The notes beneath the pieces were generated by a model, which made no database searches, was not told where the DNA came from, and saw nothing but the letters and a program-made list of their open reading frames with translations. Shown here in pieces: positions 28,539 to 38,005 of a stretch of DNA of 64,000 bases. The position numbers and the translations under genes were made by a program. Source of the DNA: Gimesia chilikensis (lineage in GTDB: Bacteria > Planctomycetota > Planctomycetia > Planctomycetales > Planctomycetaceae); assembly GCF_007744075.1 (NCBI RefSeq), contig NZ_CP036266.1, positions 1,575,001-1,639,000 of the forward strand, read 5' to 3'. Position 1 is the stretch's first letter. Each line of letters begins with the position of its first letter.

Positions 28539-29486
28539 ATGAGCGCTCGCAAACGAGGATTCACTCTGATCGAACTACTGGTGGTGATTGCCATCATCGC
28601 TATTTTGATCGCTTTACTGCTGCCCGCCGTCCAACAGGCGCGGGAAGCCGCCCGTCGCAGTACCTGTAAGAACAATCTGAAGCAGATTGGTGTGGCACTG
28701 CATAACTACCTGGAAACACATTCCACATTTCCCCCCGGAATTACCCGGGCACAGGGACATCCCTACGGACCGGTTGAAGGCTGGAACACCGGTAAAGTGC
28801 TCTGGTCGGCGTTTATTCTGCCTTTCATGGATCAGGGACCTTTGTATAACAAAATCAACTTTCAGGTTGCCGACCCGGGACGGAATGCGGTGAACGCCGA
28901 AGCGCGGAACGCAATTCTGCCCGTTTATCGCTGCCCCAGTGATCCGGGCGGAAAGAATCTGACCAACTCCAGTGCCGGCCCGAGCAACTACACGGGATGT
29001 GTCGGCAACAGCCCCCTGGGAGCGGTTTCCGGTGGAGGCAGCTCTTACCAGAACAACGGGACTTCGGTGTTCTTCACCGACAGTAAAACGAAGATCCGGG
29101 ATATCACCGACGGAACTTCGAACACAATGATGGTCTCCGAACTGCTGGTCGGGTCGGAATACCGGAACTACGGTAACGTCAGTGGTGGTGGCCTGCTGGA
29201 TGACTGCAGCACCACTGCCAGCACCAACCGTTATCGGGGGGAATCCTGGTTCAAAGGGGATGCCTCCATTCGCTGGGCATACCTGACGGTCTTCCCGCCG
29301 AATCATGATCTGGCCTGCCGAACCTTCCAGGAATATGCGAATGCACCCGCTGCCAGTAAGCATGTGGGCGGCGTACATATCCTGCTCTGCGATGGCTCTG
29401 TCCGTTTTGTCTCCGACAACATCCACCTGGGGACCTGGCAGAACCTGGGGAATAAGTCGGATGACAATGTGCTGGGCGAATTTTAA
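28539..29486 (+). CDS. DUF1559 prepilin-type surface protein
   Basis: A 315-residue paralogue of the protein at 3089-4096. It begins with the prepilin signal [18 protein letters not shown] (processing expected after Gly7) and [20 protein letters not shown]. It carries the internal DGTSNTMMVSELL motif and the C-terminal HILLCDGSVRFVSDNIHLGT motif. Function is unknown for the family; surface location and prepilin peptidase processing are inferred. GGAG six bases before ATG 28539 sets the start. The next gene is a small lipoprotein, the gene pairing most often seen for this family in planctomycetes (recollection, unverified). Confidence 0.92.
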   Translation: MSARKRGFTLIELLVVIAIIAILIALLLPAVQQAREAARRSTCKNNLKQIGVALHNYLETHSTFPPGITRAQGHPYGPVEGWNTGKVLWSAFILPFMDQGPLYNKINFQVADPGRNAVNAEARNAILPVYRCPSDPGGKNLTNSSAGPSNYTGCVGNSPLGAVSGGGSSYQNNGTSVFFTDSKTKIRDITDGTSNTMMVSELLVGSEYRNYGNVSGGGLLDDCSTTASTNRYRGESWFKGDASIRWAYLTVFPPNHDLACRTFQEYANAPAASKHVGGVHILLCDGSVRFVSDNIHLGTWQNLGNKSDDNVLGEF

Positions 29487-29531
29487 TTCCAGCCGTCTCC
29501 GATCATTCTGATCGAATTGAGTTCAACTTCT

Positions 29532-29563
29532 GCAACCGGCTTTGTGGTTTCAAAGCCGGTTGC
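29532..29563 (+). terminator. Attenuator-like hairpin between DUF1559 and lipoprotein genes
   Basis: GCAACCGGCTTTG (29532-29544) and CAAAGCCGGTTGC (29551-29563) form a perfect 13-bp stem with a 6-base loop, followed by TTCATCTG. It lies between two genes that probably share a transcript, so it may set their ratio rather than end transcription. Confidence 0.5.
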
Positions 29564-29594
29564 TTCATCTGATTACAGTTACAGGAAATCAAAA

Positions 29595-30041
29595 ATGGAT
29601 GGGATGCGCCCGACCAGTCTCTGTTTTTTTGCGTTGTTGTTGATGTTGGTGCCGGGATGTAGTGGGAGTTCGGAACTGAAGTTCTCCACTGCCTCGGTGG
29701 GAGGAAGCGTCAGCTTCCGGGGAAAACCCCTGGAGACGGGTAAAATCCGTTTCATTCCCGATGGGGAAGTTATTGATGGCAAAGTCGCCGGCAAGGCCGT
29801 GTTTGCCGACATCAAGGACGGGAAATACTCTATTCCTGCCGAGAAGGGAGTCACGGTCGGTAAGAATCGTGTCGAGATCAAAAGCTATCGTGGGACCGGC
29901 AAGAAAATGGTCAGCTCCGCCGGCGATGGCGAAAAAATTGAGGTCGAAGAACAGTTCATTCCTGCGGACTACAATTCGAAGTCCACACTTTCTGCCCAGA
30001 TTCAGGAAGGGGAGAATACGGTCGACTTCGAGCTGAAATAA
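29595..30041 (+). CDS. Small lipoprotein, DUF1559 partner type
   Basis: A 148-residue lipoprotein. The signal peptide SLCFFALLLMLVPGC has lipobox LVPGC (Cys22). The mature part resembles a transthyretin-like or carboxypeptidase-regulatory-like beta sandwich (GGSVSFRGKPLETGKIRFIPD, FADIKDGKYSIPAEKGVTVGKNRVEI, FIPADYNSKSTLSAQIQEGENTVDFELK). That fold, often seen downstream of DUF1559 genes in planctomycetes, suggests a surface-assembly accessory (inference). AGGA nine bases before ATG 29595 supports the start. It is followed by a strong terminator. Confidence 0.82.
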   Translation: MDGMRPTSLCFFALLLMLVPGCSGSSELKFSTASVGGSVSFRGKPLETGKIRFIPDGEVIDGKVAGKAVFADIKDGKYSIPAEKGVTVGKNRVEIKSYRGTGKKMVSSAGDGEKIEVEEQFIPADYNSKSTLSAQIQEGENTVDFELK

Positions 30042-30068
30042 CGGCACTTTATTGCTGCTGATTTGACC

Positions 30069-30113
30069 ACGCCCTGTCGGCCTGAGAGAATTCAGGCTGG
30101 CAGGGCGTTTTTC
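30069..30113 (+). terminator. Rho-independent terminator of DUF1559/lipoprotein unit
   Basis: ACGCCCTG pairs with CAGGGCGT, with an inner CCTGA/TTCAGG stem, followed by TTTTTC. It begins 27 bp after the lipoprotein stop. Confidence 0.85.
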
Positions 30114-30148
30114 ATTTCCGGGTCACCTCAAGCAACGGGGCATTGTTG

Positions 30149-31492
30149 ATGTCGCATTTCCTCAGAAACATCTGTTTCCTGGCGATCTGTTGTCTGTTGA
30201 TGCTGCCTGTCCAGGGGGCGGAGCAGGGAAGCGGGGGACGCGTTGAGCAGGCCCGGACGTTTATCGAGCAATTAGACCGGGGGGAAGCATCCCAGGCCGT
30301 CCGGGAATTTGATGCGGTGATGGCCAAAGCACTCTCCGCTGAACGGTTGCAGGCCCTCTGGGGGTCTCTGGAGCAGCAGCATGGACCGTTCCAGAAGATT
30401 CAAAGCACACGCGTCGAAATCGAAGCGCCTTACGAGATTGTGCTGGTGAGCTGCCAGTTTGAGAAAAATCGAGTGATGGCGCGGGTTGTCTATGCGCAAA
30501 ACAACCTGATCAGCGGGCTCTTTTTTAAGCCGGATGGGGAGTATCAAAGACCGGGCTATGTTGATCCCCGGAAATTCACCGAAGAACCACTGGTGATCGG
30601 TAAAGGGCTCTGGGAACTGCCGGGAACCCTGTCGCTACCGGTCGGGGAGGGACCCTTTCCAGCGGTAATTCTGGTGCATGGTTCCGGTCCCCAGGACCGT
30701 AATGAGACGGTTGGCCCTAATCAGCCGTTCAAGGATCTGGCGCAGGGACTCGCTTCGCGGGGGATTGCGGTGCTTCGCTACGACAAGCGGACTTACCACC
30801 ATCGCCTGAAAATGGCCCTGCTTTCACAGAGGATTACGGTCAGGGAAGAGACAGTGGAGGATGCGGCCCTTGCCGCCCAGCGGCTTGCCGGGGATCCGCG
30901 CATCGATCCTCGGCGCATAGTGGTGCTGGGACACAGCCTGGGCGGCTATCTGCTGCCCCGGATCGCAGCGGAGAGCAGGCCGGTTGCTGGTCTGATCAGC
31001 CTGGCTGGATCGGTCAGGCCGCTGGAGGATCTGATTCTCGACCAGACCAGGTACCTGGTCCAGCTGGACGGGGAGGTGACCAGTGAGGAGCAGGCGCAGC
31101 TTGATGCCCTGGCGGTCCAGGTGGAGCGAGTCAGGTCGATGGAATTGAGCGAGTCGGTTTCGGCTGTGGATTTACCTCTGGGCGTGCCGGCCAGCTACTG
31201 GCTGGACCTGCAGGGGTATCAGCCCGCCCAGGCTGCCAGAACGCTCTCACAGCCCCTGTTGATCCTGCAGGGGGAACGGGACTATCAGGTCACTATGGAA
31301 GACTTCAGGCTCTGGAAAGAGGCACTGGCTGAACGGAAAGATGTCCGCCTGCGTTCGTATCCCGGGTTGAACCACCTCCTGATGGCAGGAGAGGGTAAGA
31401 GCCTCCCTACGGAGTACCTGGTTCCGGGGCATGTCTCTGAAAAGGTGATCCAGGACATTGCGGATTGGGTAAAAACGCTCAGGCCGTTGTGA
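30149..31492 (+). CDS. Secreted alpha/beta hydrolase with N-terminal DUF3887-like domain
   Basis: A 447-residue protein with a signal peptide (FLAICCLLMLPVQGA). The first 100 residues form a DUF3887-like domain (ARTFIEQLDRGEASQAVREFD...). The rest is an alpha/beta hydrolase: oxyanion-hole region VILVHGSGPQDRNET, nucleophile motif GHSLGG (Ser about 263), acid in LLILQGERDYQV and His in YPGLNHLL. The three catalytic residues are in order, so esterase or peptidase activity is likely; substrate unknown. ATG 30149 has GGGG nine bases upstream and is preferred over two adjacent TTG codons. Transcribed alone. Confidence 0.9.
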   Translation: MSHFLRNICFLAICCLLMLPVQGAEQGSGGRVEQARTFIEQLDRGEASQAVREFDAVMAKALSAERLQALWGSLEQQHGPFQKIQSTRVEIEAPYEIVLVSCQFEKNRVMARVVYAQNNLISGLFFKPDGEYQRPGYVDPRKFTEEPLVIGKGLWELPGTLSLPVGEGPFPAVILVHGSGPQDRNETVGPNQPFKDLAQGLASRGIAVLRYDKRTYHHRLKMALLSQRITVREETVEDAALAAQRLAGDPRIDPRRIVVLGHSLGGYLLPRIAAESRPVAGLISLAGSVRPLEDLILDQTRYLVQLDGEVTSEEQAQLDALAVQVERVRSMELSESVSAVDLPLGVPASYWLDLQGYQPAQAARTLSQPLLILQGERDYQVTMEDFRLWKEALAERKDVRLRSYPGLNHLLMAGEGKSLPTEYLVPGHVSEKVIQDIADWVKTLRPL

Positions 31493-31800
31493 TAGCCAGG
31501 TTACAGGGACGGAGCCCGGTGCTCCTGCCTGAGTCTTGTGCAGTTTTTTGGCAGACGCGAATAAAGGTTGCACACGGAATCTTAATTGAGGGGGTAGCGA
31601 AGATGTGGAGCGGGTTAAGATTGGGTTCAAAGTTGAATTAACTAAGTGTATGCCGTTGCTTTGGATATGGCTTTTTTATATTACGGTGGGCATACCGTTT
31701 GAGCAGTTTTTTTGAGACTGTTCCCGTTTCGGCACATGATTCGCCATTGCTGGTAAATCAGTATGAATCCCAGCCGACCCTCATTTATTTTAGTTGGATA
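31493..31800. other. Intergenic region before BON-like gene
   Basis: This 308-bp stretch has no gene. GTATGCC (31649-31655) and GGCATAC (31689-31695) are inverted arms that flank an AT-rich, promoter-like segment ending in TATATT at 31677-31682. Confidence 0.4.
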
Positions 31801-32151
31801 ATGGCTATGTCTTTGCAGATCTTACAAAAGCCCCGTCGTGCCTTTGCAGAAGAAACAACAATCCTGGACGGTCTCCGCAAAAGCCTGAAACCTGTCGTTG
31901 AACAGTCCGCATCTGTGTCGGCGGCTGCCAGCCAGTGGGAATCATGTCCGGAAGCAGAAGAACTGGAAACAGAGATCGTTTCCGGGACGCATCAGCAAGT
32001 TCGTAATATCAAAGTCCGCTGCGATCATGCAGGAATCACCGTTTACGGTGTCAGCTCCAGCTACTACCTGAAACAGCTGGTGACCACAATCGTACAGACC
32101 TTCGCCCCTTCGGTTCCTCTGATGAACCGGGTGATGGTTAAAGTGAAATAA
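31801..32151 (+). CDS. Small BON-like domain protein
   Basis: A 116-residue protein without a signal peptide. The C-terminal 60 residues resemble a BON domain: a beta strand in NIKVRCDHAGITVYGVSSSYYLKQLVTTIVQTF and a final VPLMNRVMVKVK. The N-terminal half (QILQKPRRAFAEETTILDGLRKSLKPVV) is unlike known domains. BON domains are usually secreted or membrane-linked, so the cytoplasmic form here is unusual; function unknown. ATG 31801 or the ATG two codons later may be the true start; an upstream extension (from about 31699) lacks coding-like features. Followed by a strong terminator shared with greA. Confidence 0.6.
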   Translation: MAMSLQILQKPRRAFAEETTILDGLRKSLKPVVEQSASVSAAASQWESCPEAEELETEIVSGTHQQVRNIKVRCDHAGITVYGVSSSYYLKQLVTTIVQTFAPSVPLMNRVMVKVK

Positions 32152-32204
32152 GCCCGGGTTCTCTGACGCTGCCTGACTGGACCCCCAGGTAGTCTCTGAC
32201 CCAA

Positions 32205-32246
32205 TAAAAAAGCGACGTGAAACAGGTTTCACGTCGCTTTTTTTAT
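32205..32246. terminator. Bidirectional terminator between BON-like gene and greA
   Basis: A long perfect stem (AAAAAAGCGACGTGAAA with its complement) around a small loop, with T-runs on both strands. It ends the BON-like gene on the plus strand and greA on the minus strand. Confidence 0.85.
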
Positions 32247-32263
32247 TTTCAGACGAGCGGTGC

Positions 32264-32749
32264 TCAGTCTTCCATATCTTCAATTTCCAGAACTTCAAAG
32301 TGGAGTTTCCCGGAGGGAACGTCGACTTCCACCTTGTCTCCGACTTTTTTGTTCAGCAGACCCTGAGCCAGTGGGCTGGAGGTCAGGATCTTCATGACTT
32401 CGCCCATGTAGTCCTCTTCACCCGGGCCGACGAATTCGTACTTTTCGTCCAGTCCATCGTCGAGGTTTTTTACGGTGACGACGGAGCCATAGGTGACCTG
32501 CCCTTTAGGCATGGACGATTTATCAGCAATATAGCAGCTGGCAAGTTTTGATTTCAGCTTGCTGATTTTCAGGTTAGTCATCCCCTGTGCTTCTCGCTGG
32601 GCATGGTATTCTGCGTTTTCTTTCAAGTCTCCTTCGGCCCGGGCATCTGCGATTCTCTGAGCGATATCAGGCAGGACTTCGTTTTCGAGATGGCGGATCT
32701 CTTCACGCAGTTTATCATAACCTTCTTGTGAGATTGGATGACGGTCCAC
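32264..32749 (-). CDS. greA: Transcription elongation factor GreA
   Basis: It stimulates cleavage of the 3' end of backtracked transcripts by RNA polymerase. The 161 residues show the N-terminal coiled coil with the conserved acidic tip region ([22 protein letters not shown]), then the C-terminal FKBP-like domain ([30 protein letters not shown]). The GTG at 32749 is chosen: GGGAG lies eight bases upstream and the protein then starts [11 protein letters not shown], close to the family. A TTG 15 bases earlier is the alternative. Transcribed alone. Confidence 0.96.
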   Translation of the reverse strand: MDRHPISQEGYDKLREEIRHLENEVLPDIAQRIADARAEGDLKENAEYHAQREAQGMTNLKISKLKSKLASCYIADKSSMPKGQVTYGSVVTVKNLDDGLDEKYEFVGPGEEDYMGEVMKILTSSPLAQGLLNKKVGDKVEVDVPSGKLHFEVLEIEDMED

Positions 32750-32796
32750 TATTTTGACTCCCAATTTTCTAACGTCTATTTTTGATTCTACCTATA

Positions 32797-32831
32797 ACAA
32801 AAACGGGCGACGCGGAGTGCCACCCGTTTTC
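32797..32831 (-). terminator. Terminator of the cupin / isomerase / oxidoreductase operon
   Basis: On the minus strand AAAACGGG and CCCGTTTT, extended by wobble pairs, form a stem followed by T5. It lies about 50 bp after the oxidoreductase stop (32880) and before greA. Confidence 0.75.
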
Positions 32832-32879
32832 GTAAATTCTGATTGAGGAAGCATTATAGCAGAAGACCTGCCTGCAATG

Positions 32880-34037
32880 CTATGCTATTTCGACCCATTG
32901 CTTTTCTTTTGCACTTTGCAGGACCGCGTCGCAGACTTTCTGGGTCTCGAGGGCGGAACGGAAGTCGGGCTGAGTCGGTTTGCCGGTGTCCAGTCCCTGG
33001 AAGAAGTCAGCCAGGGCATTGGTGAAGGTGTGCTCGTAACCGATGGTACAGCCGGGAACCCACCATTTATCCATGTAGGGATGCTCGAAGTTGGTGACGT
33101 GGATCCGCCGCCAGCCGGTAACGTGGTCTTCGACCTTTTTGCCGGTGGTGGGGTTGGCGTATTCGAAGAACTGCAGAATCTGCGGATCTTCCAGATCGAA
33201 GTAGACCGAGCCAGCTTCACCGTTGAGTTCGAACGTGTTGAAGTTCTTGCGTCCGCGGGCATAGCGGGAGCTTTCGAAGGTTCCCATAGAGCCATTCGCA
33301 AAGCGGGCGAGGAACATGCAGGCATCGTCGATTTCGACCTTGGTCTTTTCGCCGGTTTCCTGGTGTACGCGTTCCTTGATGAACGTTTCGGTGGCTGCGG
33401 AGACCGAAGTGATTGGTCCGTTGAGCCAGATGGCCGAATCGATGGAGTGGGCCAGCAGGTCGCCGGTCACGCCGCTACCAGCGACTTTGGCATCCAGACG
33501 CCAGAGTGTCGCACCGCCCTGGGGAACGTCTTCGGCGATGGTCCAGTCCTGCAGGTACTGGGCGCGGTAGTGGAAAGGGCGTCCGATGCGATTTTCGTCC
33601 ACCAGCTGTTTGGCGAGGGTAATCGAAGGGACACGGCGGTAGTTGAACCAGACCATGTTGGCGACACCCGCCTTTTCAATCGCTTCAGTCATAGCGACGG
33701 CTTCGGCGACATTCATGGCCAGCGGTTTTTCGCAGAGGACCATTTTGCCGGCTTCCGCAGCGGCGATAGCGATATCGTGGTGCGAGTTGTTAGGGGTAGT
33801 GATGTCGATCAGGTCGATATCGTCTCGTTCAATCAGTTTTCGCCAGTCGGTTTCGTAAGATTCCCAGCCCCAGTTGTCGGCGAAGTCTTTGATTTTGTCT
33901 TCGCTGCGGGCACAGCAGGCCTGCAAGACGGGGGTGTGATCGATATCGAAAAACTTGCTGACCTGACGATAAGCGTTGGAGTGGGTACGTCCCATGAATC
34001 CGTAGCCGATGAGGCCGACGCGAACTGGTTTGGTCAT
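32880..34037 (-). CDS. Gfo/Idh/MocA-family sugar oxidoreductase
   Basis: A 385-residue NAD(P)-dependent oxidoreductase. The N-terminal Rossmann fold shows [17 protein letters not shown], the [12 protein letters not shown] region and the family motif CEKPLA. The C-terminal sandwich contains [19 protein letters not shown], with the catalytic Asp/His pattern. Myo-inositol or other sugar specificity cannot be read. AAGGAG before the ATG is strong. It is the last gene after the isomerase gene (66 bp), so the operon likely processes a sugar or polyol. Confidence 0.93.
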   Translation of the reverse strand: MTKPVRVGLIGYGFMGRTHSNAYRQVSKFFDIDHTPVLQACCARSEDKIKDFADNWGWESYETDWRKLIERDDIDLIDITTPNNSHHDIAIAAAEAGKMVLCEKPLAMNVAEAVAMTEAIEKAGVANMVWFNYRRVPSITLAKQLVDENRIGRPFHYRAQYLQDWTIAEDVPQGGATLWRLDAKVAGSGVTGDLLAHSIDSAIWLNGPITSVSAATETFIKERVHQETGEKTKVEIDDACMFLARFANGSMGTFESSRYARGRKNFNTFELNGEAGSVYFDLEDPQILQFFEYANPTTGKKVEDHVTGWRRIHVTNFEHPYMDKWWVPGCTIGYEHTFTNALADFFQGLDTGKPTQPDFRSALETQKVCDAVLQSAKEKQWVEIA

Positions 34038-34103
34038 TGGTGTGACTCCTTGTCGTTTAAAATTAAAAATGCAGGTTTAAGTCAGTTGATCAGCGGTGAG
34101 AAA

Positions 34104-35156
34104 TCAGGACCATCCGTGAGCGTTTCTAACGCTGATCATGGCTGCCAGGATGTCGTTCCAGGTCTGTGGGTTCATCATGACTTCGTTGGAGAACATACAG
34201 CCGTCCCAGCAGATGTGCTCGAATTTCTTTGTCAGCTCACCCTTGCCGTCACGCAGCCAGTAGCCGGCCCGTTTGGTGATGTCGAGCTTGCCGTTGGGAT
34301 CGTTGGGCAGACAGTGCCGTCCGGTTTTGTCGTGAGAACCGGTGCCGTGTACGGTGCCGTCGTTCTGGGCGACGTGGAAGTCGATGGTCCAGGGACGCAG
34401 GGCATCGGTCAGAGTGGTGTAAGCGGAATCGAAGGTGGCTTCGTCGTTCCAGTCGAAGTCTTCGGGAAGCAGGCGGTCTTCAGGGGCGTTGTAACCCATC
34501 AGGTAGAGCAGGGTGTGAGACATGTCTGCCTGGAAACCAACCACATCAGGACGATCGACCATTTCCAGCAACTGGACCATGCGTCTCCAACTGTGCATGC
34601 CGCCCCAGCAGATTTCCCCTTCAGCGGCGAGTCGTTCGCCATGATCGGCGGCGATGTCGGCGGCCTGTTTGAAGGTGGCAGCGATTTTCGCCTGGTTACC
34701 ATCGGGATCGGCGACCCAGTCACCAGGTCCGGCAGCGGAGTCGATACGCACGACGCCGTAAGGACGCACGCCGAGTTCCCGCAGTTTCTTCGCGATGCCG
34801 CAGCCTTTACGAACCTGTTCCAGGAACTGACCGCGTTCTTCGTCGCTGCCCATAGCGGATCCACCGCCGGTGGGAGGCCAGACGGGGGCTACGACCGAGC
34901 CGATGACCAGATTCCGTGACTGAACTTTCTCAGCCAACTGTTTGAGGTCATCGTCGGTGGAGTCGATGCTGACATGGGGATCAAACAGGAACAGGTCTGT
35001 TCCGTCGAATTTGACGCCGTCCACTTCCGCAGCTGCGGTGAGGTCGAGCATGGTATCCAGATCGATGGGGGGCTCGGAATCAGGGCCTTTTCCGACGACA
35101 CCCGGCCAGGAGGCATTGTGAAGTTTGGGGAGGGTGTTGGCTGCGTTATCACTCAT
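34104..35156 (-). CDS. Sugar phosphate isomerase/epimerase (xylose isomerase-like TIM barrel)
   Basis: A 350-residue protein with a xylose-isomerase-like TIM barrel: [54 protein letters not shown] and [15 protein letters not shown], with acidic metal-ligand candidates on strand ends. The substrate is not predicted. ATG 35156 is chosen because AAGGA lies seven bases upstream; longer in-frame starts run over the terminator hairpin of the gene before it. It is preceded by a terminator at 35197-35224 that follows the cupin gene, so it may be expressed partly from read-through. Confidence 0.87.
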   Translation of the reverse strand: MSDNAANTLPKLHNASWPGVVGKGPDSEPPIDLDTMLDLTAAAEVDGVKFDGTDLFLFDPHVSIDSTDDDLKQLAEKVQSRNLVIGSVVAPVWPPTGGGSAMGSDEERGQFLEQVRKGCGIAKKLRELGVRPYGVVRIDSAAGPGDWVADPDGNQAKIAATFKQAADIAADHGERLAAEGEICWGGMHSWRRMVQLLEMVDRPDVVGFQADMSHTLLYLMGYNAPEDRLLPEDFDWNDEATFDSAYTTLTDALRPWTIDFHVAQNDGTVHGTGSHDKTGRHCLPNDPNGKLDITKRAGYWLRDGKGELTKKFEHICWDGCMFSNEVMMNPQTWNDILAAMISVRNAHGWS

Positions 35157-35196
35157 GAGAGGGTCCTTCATGTCTGCAGGAGGTATCAGATCGAAA

Positions 35197-35224
35197 TAAA
35201 AACTGCCCGAGAGGTCGGGCAGTT
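35197..35224 (-). terminator. Rho-independent terminator after the cupin-like gene
   Basis: On the minus strand AACTGCCCGA pairs with TCGGGCAGTT around CCTC, followed by TTTATTTC. It lies 17 bp after the cupin gene stop (35242), upstream of the isomerase gene, and probably lowers expression of the following genes. Confidence 0.8.
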
Positions 35225-35241
35225 GCGTGTGACGGTTCTGT

Positions 35242-36465
35242 TTACTTGTGATGGTCGCCGACGTTTGGAGCGTCGGGGCAGGCGTCGGGACCGAAGTAAC
35301 GGAGCGAGACGAGAGGCTCACTGCCGGTGTTTTCGATGGTAACGCCTTCTTTCGCGGTTTTTTCAGTGACGAAGACTTCGTCTTCCGTCATTTCGCCGAA
35401 GCGGATCATGGCGGGCGTCTGCAGTCGCAGGTTGCCGATTTTGCCTTCACCCTGGACGGTGATCCAGCTATAGGCGCCGGTATCCTTGAGGGTGAGTTTT
35501 GCGCCCGGATCGACGGTCAGTTCCTTAGCGGTGAAGAGCTGCTCGCCATTGACTTTCCCGTAGACGACCCAGCGATCAATGTAACCTGCGGCGGCGGTAT
35601 CGCCAATGGTGATCGGCTCGAGGTAGTTGTTCTCTTTGAAGTTCGGATCGACGTTGGCTTCCCAGTCGAGGGCTTCGACGAGATAGGCGTTGTCGTCGTG
35701 CTTGTCTTCGGGGAAATCCTTGGTGAGCAGGGAGCGGTGTACGGCGCGACCTTCCACCATTGACTGGTACATGCCGAAGACATCGCTGCCCCACTGTGGT
35801 TCGTAGGTCAGGAGGCTTCCGGGAGCGTGCAGGACGCAGGGAGGAATCAGCCAGCCGGTACCTGGTTTGAGGCGATAGGCTTTGGAGAGATCCAGAATGC
35901 CGTTGTCGCCTTCGTTCCAGCGATCCAGACAGTCGATGACGTCCTGTTTGGTGGTTCCGGGTTCCAGTCCCATGAACGTGTAGGGGAAGTTATTCCCGAT
36001 GGCGTTCAGCTGGGGAGGAAAATAGTAGGATTCCGGCTTTCCTTCCTGACCAACTTTGGCAGCCTGTTCGGTATTCTGGTGCATGTGGTGCGGAATCGGA
36101 CCCATGTTATCGAAGAATTTCGAGTAGACGGGCCAGCGGTTGTACTTGCCCCAGATGGCGTCGCCGATGATTTCGCCGCCCAGTTCGCTGATGGCGTCTT
36201 TCAGGGTGAATTTTTCACCGCCGAAGACACAGTAGCTGAGGCCTTCGTCATCCGGTGCCCCTTCGTTGGTAGCGACCGTTGTAGAGCCAAACCAGCGTTC
36301 ATCGATCCCGCCACGGTGTGTTCCGAGGGCATAATAGTCATTGGGATGCAGTTTGAGACGACGACCAGGCTGCAGGAACGCTCGGGGAACCCAGGTAGGA
36401 GACAGTCGAAAAATTCCACCACCTTCAGACAGCGCATCGGCGGCTAGTTTGGCAACGTTAGACAT
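35242..36465 (-). CDS. Cupin-fold, phosphomannose-isomerase-like protein
   Basis: A 407-residue protein with two cupin-like halves. Metal-ligand-like residues lie in [13 protein letters not shown] and in the segment [21 protein letters not shown], a pattern reminiscent of type I phosphomannose isomerases and related cupins. The C-terminal third ([20 protein letters not shown]) is another beta sandwich. It is the first gene of the operon with the isomerase and the Gfo/Idh oxidoreductase, suggesting sugar isomerisation and oxidation in one pathway. Exact substrate is unknown. Confidence 0.82.
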   Translation of the reverse strand: MSNVAKLAADALSEGGGIFRLSPTWVPRAFLQPGRRLKLHPNDYYALGTHRGGIDERWFGSTTVATNEGAPDDEGLSYCVFGGEKFTLKDAISELGGEIIGDAIWGKYNRWPVYSKFFDNMGPIPHHMHQNTEQAAKVGQEGKPESYYFPPQLNAIGNNFPYTFMGLEPGTTKQDVIDCLDRWNEGDNGILDLSKAYRLKPGTGWLIPPCVLHAPGSLLTYEPQWGSDVFGMYQSMVEGRAVHRSLLTKDFPEDKHDDNAYLVEALDWEANVDPNFKENNYLEPITIGDTAAAGYIDRWVVYGKVNGEQLFTAKELTVDPGAKLTLKDTGAYSWITVQGEGKIGNLRLQTPAMIRFGEMTEDEVFVTEKTAKEGVTIENTGSEPLVSLRYFGPDACPDAPNVGDHHK

Positions 36466-36963
36466 TCTACTCTATTCTAAATCCGTGTTGAGCTAGCATG
36501 CGTGTCGGCGCGACCCCTGACGAAGACCTACCGTCCTGGCCATTTGAGAAAGGAACGCCGAGCGCCAGCGAATTGAATTGTCGTCGGTAGAAACTACCAG
36601 AATCGATCAATTTATTGTGATGTTTCAGGTACTTTTTGAAAAGGAAACAGAATTGATTTTGCCGCTTAATTTGAAAGAATCGGGGGCATTTGATGTGAGA
36701 GAGTTGACTTTGTCAATTCTAAAGAACCATTATAAATCAAGGGCTGCAGAGAACGCTGGTTCGCATCCGACAGTGGTGGAGTTCGATTGATCCTGTCTCG
36801 TGTGAAGCCCGTGTTACTGCAAAATCTGGAGAAAGCGGGCGATCCCCGGGGCAGGCAACCTTGTCGTCCCCATATAGCTGCTTAGAATGTACGTTTTGAT
36901 TTTGTTCAGCGGGGCTCGCTCCGATCTGAACGGTTTTTGAGAACAGACCTGGAACGGGGAACA
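36466..36963. other. Intergenic region upstream of argC
   Basis: This 498-bp stretch separates the cupin operon (minus) from argC (plus). TTGACtttGTCAA (36704-36716) is an inverted repeat inside an AT-rich tract ending TATAAA (36731-36736), a possible promoter with sub-optimal spacing. A 70-codon frame at 36578-36790 shows no motif and starts with TTG, so it is not called. Confidence 0.45.
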
Positions 36964-37977
36964 ATGACCAAAGTTGCCATCATGGGAGCCACGGGGTACG
37001 CGGCTCTGGAACTGATCAAAATTCTGCTGCGAAATCCCGAAGTCGAGATCGTCGCGCTGACCACACGCTCAGATGAAGCACCGCATATCAGTGAGATTCA
37101 CCACTCTCTCGAGGGGCGTCTGGATCTGCGTTGTGAGAATCTGTCAGCGGCAGAAATTGCAGAACGGGCCGACTTTGTCTTCTGTGCTCTCCCACACGTG
37201 GCCAGTATGGAAGTGATTCCGGATCTGCTTGCCGACGGCTGTCGCGTGGTCGATTTGAGTGCCGACTACCGGTTGAGTGATCCCGCGGTCTACGAGCAGT
37301 GGTATCATCATGTGCACATCGATCCGACCCGGCTGGGGAGCACAATTTATGGTCTGCCCGAGCTCGGCGCGGACAAAATTCCCAGTGCCGATCTGATCGC
37401 CAATCCCGGCTGTTATACCAGCGCCTCGATTCTGGGACTGGCTCCTCTGATTGCCAACTCCCTGATTGAGCCGACGGGGATTATCATCGATGCGAAAAGT
37501 GGCGTCAGCGGTGCGGGGCGGAAACCAAAGCTGGGAACGCTCTACCCGGAATGTAATGAGAGCATCACCGCCTATGGTGTGGGAACGCATCGGCATACAC
37601 CGGAAATCGAAGAAGTTCTGACGACGCTGGGCGGAACAGACGTGAAAGTGACGTTCACGCCGCACCTGACCCCGATGAACCGGGGAATTCTGGCGACCAT
37701 GTATCCCCGCCTGAAAGAAGATACGAGCCTGGATCATCTGAAAGAAGTTTACCGTGCCTTCTATGCGGATAAGCCGTTCGTACGCATCATCGACCGTCTG
37801 CCCGCGACCCGGGAAGTGGCGGGGACCAATTATTGTGATATTTCGCTGCAGTCCGCGGGGAACCAGCTGATTGTCTTTTCGGCAATCGACAACCTGATTA
37901 AAGGGGCTGCAGGTGTGGCGGTACAGAATTTCAATCTGATGGCCGGTTATCCGGAAACGACAGGCTTAATTGTCTGA
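36964..37977 (+). CDS. argC: N-acetyl-gamma-glutamyl-phosphate reductase
   Basis: Third step of arginine synthesis, reducing N-acetylglutamyl phosphate with NADPH. The 337 residues begin with the NADP loop [11 protein letters not shown], where the usual GxxGYxGxEL has Ala instead of the last Gly. The catalytic Cys is in NPGCYTS (Cys150), and [10 protein letters not shown] and [12 protein letters not shown] (about 215-250) complete the active site. ATG 36964 follows GGGGAAC; a longer start at 36937 adds residues not typical of the family. argJ follows after 28 bp. Confidence 0.96.
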   Translation: MTKVAIMGATGYAALELIKILLRNPEVEIVALTTRSDEAPHISEIHHSLEGRLDLRCENLSAAEIAERADFVFCALPHVASMEVIPDLLADGCRVVDLSADYRLSDPAVYEQWYHHVHIDPTRLGSTIYGLPELGADKIPSADLIANPGCYTSASILGLAPLIANSLIEPTGIIIDAKSGVSGAGRKPKLGTLYPECNESITAYGVGTHRHTPEIEEVLTTLGGTDVKVTFTPHLTPMNRGILATMYPRLKEDTSLDHLKEVYRAFYADKPFVRIIDRLPATREVAGTNYCDISLQSAGNQLIVFSAIDNLIKGAAGVAVQNFNLMAGYPETTGLIV

Positions 37978-38005
37978 ACCATGATTTCTTTCCGAGGAGA
38001 AGCAG

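Noticed and set aside
32877-34919. Very long plus-strand frame opposite the oxidoreductase and isomerase genes
   Set aside because: Both minus-strand genes have full motifs and ribosome sites; the plus frame is a shadow spanning two genes.
36578-36790. 70-codon plus-strand frame before argC
   Set aside because: TTG start, no motif, no ribosome site; an AT-rich possible promoter lies inside it.
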